Both the position numbers and the translations under genes were made by a program. From NCBI RefSeq assembly GCF_009301415.1, contig NZ_CP045073.1:1-64000 (forward strand): 64,000 nt of DNA. Direction: 5' to 3'. Every line of letters begins with the position of its first letter. Position 1 is the stretch's first letter. This stretch comes from Paracoccus kondratievae (lineage in GTDB: Bacteria; Pseudomonadota; Alphaproteobacteria; Rhodobacterales; Rhodobacteraceae). Below are positions 61,797 to 64,000 of the stretch, one piece after another. The notes below the pieces were generated by a model, which saw only the letters and a list, made by a program, of their open reading frames with translations, searched no databases and was not told where the DNA came from.

Positions 61797-62612
61797 ATGG
61801 CCATGAATTGCGCATGCGGACATCATCACCATCACGCCCCGCCGACCAGCCCGGCAGGCGAGGAAATCGCCCTTGACCGGCCTCTGGTCGCGCTGACCGG
61901 GCGGTTGATCTGCGCTGACACCGCACAGATGCTGCTGGCGCTGGACCTGCTGACCGAACATACCGAGCTGAGCCGGGCCGAGCCGGGCAACCTGCGCTTT
62001 GACCTCAATCAGGCCGAAGATCCGCTGATCTGGGAGCTGAATGAGCTTTATGCCGACGACGAGGCATTCGAGGCGCATCGCACCCGGTTGCGCGACAGCC
62101 GTTGGGGCCGTGAAAGCCAGGGCATCAAGCGTGATTTCACCCGCACCGCGCCCCTGCCCCGCATCCGGCCCGAGATGCGGCACGATCACATGGCAATCAC
62201 CGCGCTGCTCGACCGCGCCTTTGGCGGACCGGACGAAGGACGGCTGGTCGACGAACTGCGCGCCTATGGCGATCTGGCCCTGTCACTGGTGGCCGAGGCC
62301 GAGGGCACGATCATCGGTCATATCGCCTTGTCGCCGATTGCTGCCGAAGCCCCGGCGCTTGCGCTGGCACCCCTGGCCATTCATCCGGCTGTACAATCGC
62401 GCGGTATCGGCAGCGCGCTGATCCGCGCAGCTATTGCCGCCTATGCGGATCATGCAATCGTGGTGCTGGGGGACCCGGCCTATTATGGCCGCTTTGGCTT
62501 TGTCCCGGCCGACCTCGATTCGCCCTATGCCGGACCTCATTTGCAGGTGCTGGGCGGGCAGCTGCCCAAAGGCAGCCGCATCACCCACGCCCCGGCTTTT
62601 TCGCGGCTCTAG
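61797..62612 (+). CDS. Fusion of ABM-type monooxygenase domain and GNAT acetyltransferase
   Basis: A 271-residue protein in three parts. Residues 1–20 are a cysteine- and His-rich tag (MNCACGHHHHHAPP) likely to bind metal. Residues about 30–115 resemble the antibiotic-biosynthesis-monooxygenase/YgiN fold (LVALTGRLICADTAQM … FEAHRTRLRDSRWG). Residues about 125–271 are a GNAT domain of the YhbS type, with LAPLAIHPAVQSRGIGSALI carrying the acetyl-CoA Q/RxxGxG/A motif and VVLGDPAYYGRFGFVPA. The start may be 61797 or 61803. The two domains are usually separate proteins. Substrates unknown. Confidence 0.75.
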   Translation: MAMNCACGHHHHHAPPTSPAGEEIALDRPLVALTGRLICADTAQMLLALDLLTEHTELSRAEPGNLRFDLNQAEDPLIWELNELYADDEAFEAHRTRLRDSRWGRESQGIKRDFTRTAPLPRIRPEMRHDHMAITALLDRAFGGPDEGRLVDELRAYGDLALSLVAEAEGTIIGHIALSPIAAEAPALALAPLAIHPAVQSRGIGSALIRAAIAAYADHAIVVLGDPAYYGRFGFVPADLDSPYAGPHLQVLGGQLPKGSRITHAPAFSRL

Positions 62613-62618
62613 GGCGGA

Positions 62619-63572
62619 TCAGACCTCTTCGGCGGGGGTGCTGCCCTCGGCCTCGGCGGGTTGCGCATTGTCTTGCGGCAGGCGCAGCCGCACCCGCTTG
62701 ACCCGGCGCGGATCGGCCTCGATGATCTCGAATTCGGCCCCGCTTTCATGGGGGATCACCTCACCGCGAACCGGTACGCGGCCGGTCAGCATGAAGATCA
62801 GCCCGCCAAGGGTGTCGATCTCATCCTCTTCCTCGTCGGTAGCAAGGCGCAGACCGGTCTGCGCTTCGACATCCTCCAGCGCGGTCCGGGCTTGGATCAG
62901 CCATTGGCCGGGCTTTTCAAGGATGACCAGCCCGCCCTCGATCTCGTCATGCTCATCCTCGATCTCGCCGACGACCTGCTCGATCAGGTCTTCGATAGTG
63001 ACCAGCCCGTCAACTCCGCCGTATTCGTCGATGACCAGTGCCATATGGATGCGTTTTTGCTGCATCTGCTGCAACAACACGCCAATCGGCATCGAAGGAG
63101 GCACGTAAAGCAGCGGCCGCAGCATGGGGCGCAGCGCGAATTTGACCGGGACCTTGGCACCAAAACCGTATTTCAGGGCAAGGTCTTTGAGGTGGATCAG
63201 CCCCAATGGGCTATCAAGTGTACCGCGAAAGACCGGGATGCGGGAAAAACCGTGCTCGCGGAACATTTCGACCAGTTCCGGCAGGGTGGCAGTCACCGGA
63301 GCGGCGGCGATTTCGGCTTTGGGGACCGCCACGTCATCGACCCGCATCCGCCGCAGGTTGGCTACTGCCGGTCCGCCAGCCAAGGCAGGGGTCTGCCCAT
63401 TTTCGTGTTGATCGGCGCCTTCGGTTTCGGGTTCGCTGCCACCGAAGGCACCAAGAATACGTCCCAAAAAGCCGCGTGACTGCGGCTGCTCACGCCCGTC
63501 CCCTCCGCTACCCTCTGGCCAGGTGGCGGGGGCAGTGGAAACGGGCGTGTCGGGACTTCGGTCGTTACTCAT
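62619..63572 (-). CDS. corC: CorC-like CBS-domain protein
   Basis: A 317-residue protein of the HlyC/CorC (TlyC) family. A disordered N-terminus (about 1–70) precedes paired CBS domains (MRVDDVAVPKAEIAA … HGFSRIPVFRGTLDSPLGLIHLKDL; VPPSMPIGVLLQQMQQKRIHMALVIDEYGGVDGLVTIEDLIEQVVGEIEDEHD), then the CorC/HlyC transporter-associated domain. No membrane helices. It overlaps the ybeY stop by four bases; ybeY–corC is a conserved pair. CorC was linked to Mg2+/Co2+ efflux and, more generally, its exact role is unsettled. Confidence 0.9.
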   Translation of the reverse strand: MSNDRSPDTPVSTAPATWPEGSGGDGREQPQSRGFLGRILGAFGGSEPETEGADQHENGQTPALAGGPAVANLRRMRVDDVAVPKAEIAAAPVTATLPELVEMFREHGFSRIPVFRGTLDSPLGLIHLKDLALKYGFGAKVPVKFALRPMLRPLLYVPPSMPIGVLLQQMQQKRIHMALVIDEYGGVDGLVTIEDLIEQVVGEIEDEHDEIEGGLVILEKPGQWLIQARTALEDVEAQTGLRLATDEEEDEIDTLGGLIFMLTGRVPVRGEVIPHESGAEFEIIEADPRRVKRVRLRLPQDNAQPAEAEGSTPAEEV

Positions 63573-64000
63573 GTCTCAGGTTCCAGATAAGGGTCGGGGA
63601 TTCCAAGCTTGCCCAGTATGGAACGCTCGGCATCCTCCATGGTTTCGGCATCTTCGTCATCAATATGGTCATATCCTGCAAGATGCAGGATAGCATGGAC
63701 AAGTAGATGCGTTGCGTGATGCTCAAAGGGTTTGCCCTGCGCTTTGGCTTCGCGCAGGCAGGTATCATAAGAGATGGCGATATCGCCCAGCTCTTCGGCC
63801 TCGGGCAGTTCGGGGCGGGTGCCGGGGGCACGAGGTTCGAATTCGATCGCGGGCCAGCTCAGCACATTCGTGGGCTTGGGCTTGCCACGGAACTCGGCGT
63901 TCAGCGCGGCGATGCGGGCGTCGTCGCAGCCCATGACCACGATCTGGAATTCGCCAAGCTCAAGCCACTCACCCACCGCGCGGGCGGCGCGTTCGGCCAT
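63569..64000 (-). CDS. ybeY: YbeY endoribonuclease (5' end outside window)
   Basis: Single-strand endoribonuclease for 16S rRNA 3' maturation and ribosome quality control. The 143 visible residues include NAEFRGKPKPTNVLSWP and the zinc motif HLLVHAILHLAGYDH (HxxxHxxxxxH). The frame is open to the window edge, and the family usually has about 10–20 more residues before this point, so the true start probably lies beyond 64000, although a methionine codon is at the edge. Overlaps corC by four bases. Confidence 0.93.
   Translation of the reverse strand: MAERAARAVGEWLELGEFQIVVMGCDDARIAALNAEFRGKPKPTNVLSWPAIEFEPRAPGTRPELPEAEELGDIAISYDTCLREAKAQGKPFEHHATHLLVHAILHLAGYDHIDDEDAETMEDAERSILGKLGIPDPYLEPET

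Overview
The window is GC-rich chromosomal DNA, densely packed with overlapping genes, and looks like an alphaproteobacterium of the Rhodobacterales, most like Paracoccus or a close relative. Supporting signs are the ccmA–secF–secD–yajC neighbourhood, a class I lysyl-tRNA synthetase, a tRNA-His without an encoded G-1 and with A73, a RibB with a degenerate cyclohydrolase half (RibBX), an opgGHC operon, MmcB, and TakP-type TRAP genes. The genus is an inference from gene content only.

Layout. 1–4.0 kb (minus strand): end of a cytochrome c maturation locus (ccmB start, ccmA), then secF, secD and yajC. 4.2–7.2 kb: mazG, a phosphotransferase, dusA and tRNA-His. 7.3–10 kb: a small DUF6324-type protein, the DNA repair gene mmcB with a possible SOS box, a DUF481 outer-membrane protein and a small membrane protein. 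10.1–19.8 kb: riboflavin genes nrdR–ribD and ribE–hypothetical–ribBX–ribH–nusB, all on the minus strand, separated by a plus-strand capsule block (KpsS-like, Wza-like lipoprotein, KpsC). 20–23.8 kb: a TRAP transporter whose binding protein and permease genes converge. 23.9–26.2 kb: late cobalamin genes cobU–cobT–cobS. 26.3–31.8 kb: an oligopeptide ABC transporter (oppABCDF). 31.9–40.7 kb: a HugZ-like FMN protein, a large beta-helix protein, lysS, a TerB-like protein, and fhs–nadD–dacB. 40.8–45.7 kb: opgG–opgH–opgC for osmoregulated periplasmic glucans. 45.9–49.2 kb: a PepSY-like periplasmic protein divergent from a small periplasmic protein and a PhoPQ-like two-component system, sharing an intergenic inverted repeat. 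49.3–52.3 kb: tRNA-Ser followed by an accessory patch with an IS3-family transposase remnant, a frameshifted membrane protein, a DUF4238-like protein and AT-richer DNA. 52.4–56.2 kb: phnA and an RTX–Hint protein. 56.2–64 kb: a TetR regulator, a CYTH–CHAD protein, an AidB-like acyl-CoA dehydrogenase, glutathione-independent formaldehyde dehydrogenase, an ABM–GNAT fusion, corC and ybeY.

Most of the window is housekeeping. Several parts concern the envelope: Sec translocation, capsule export, periplasmic glucans, PBP4, a PepSY/two-component module and a possible polysaccharide-binding beta-helix protein. I did not find a clearly new multi-gene system. The best candidates for a second look are the tRNA-Ser patch with its membrane protein/DUF4238 pair, the capsule block splitting the rib genes with a terminator-like hairpin at the wza/kpsC junction, the divergent PepSY locus with its operator-like repeat, and the His-rich ABM–GNAT fusion. 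All family calls come from reading motifs; no database search was run.
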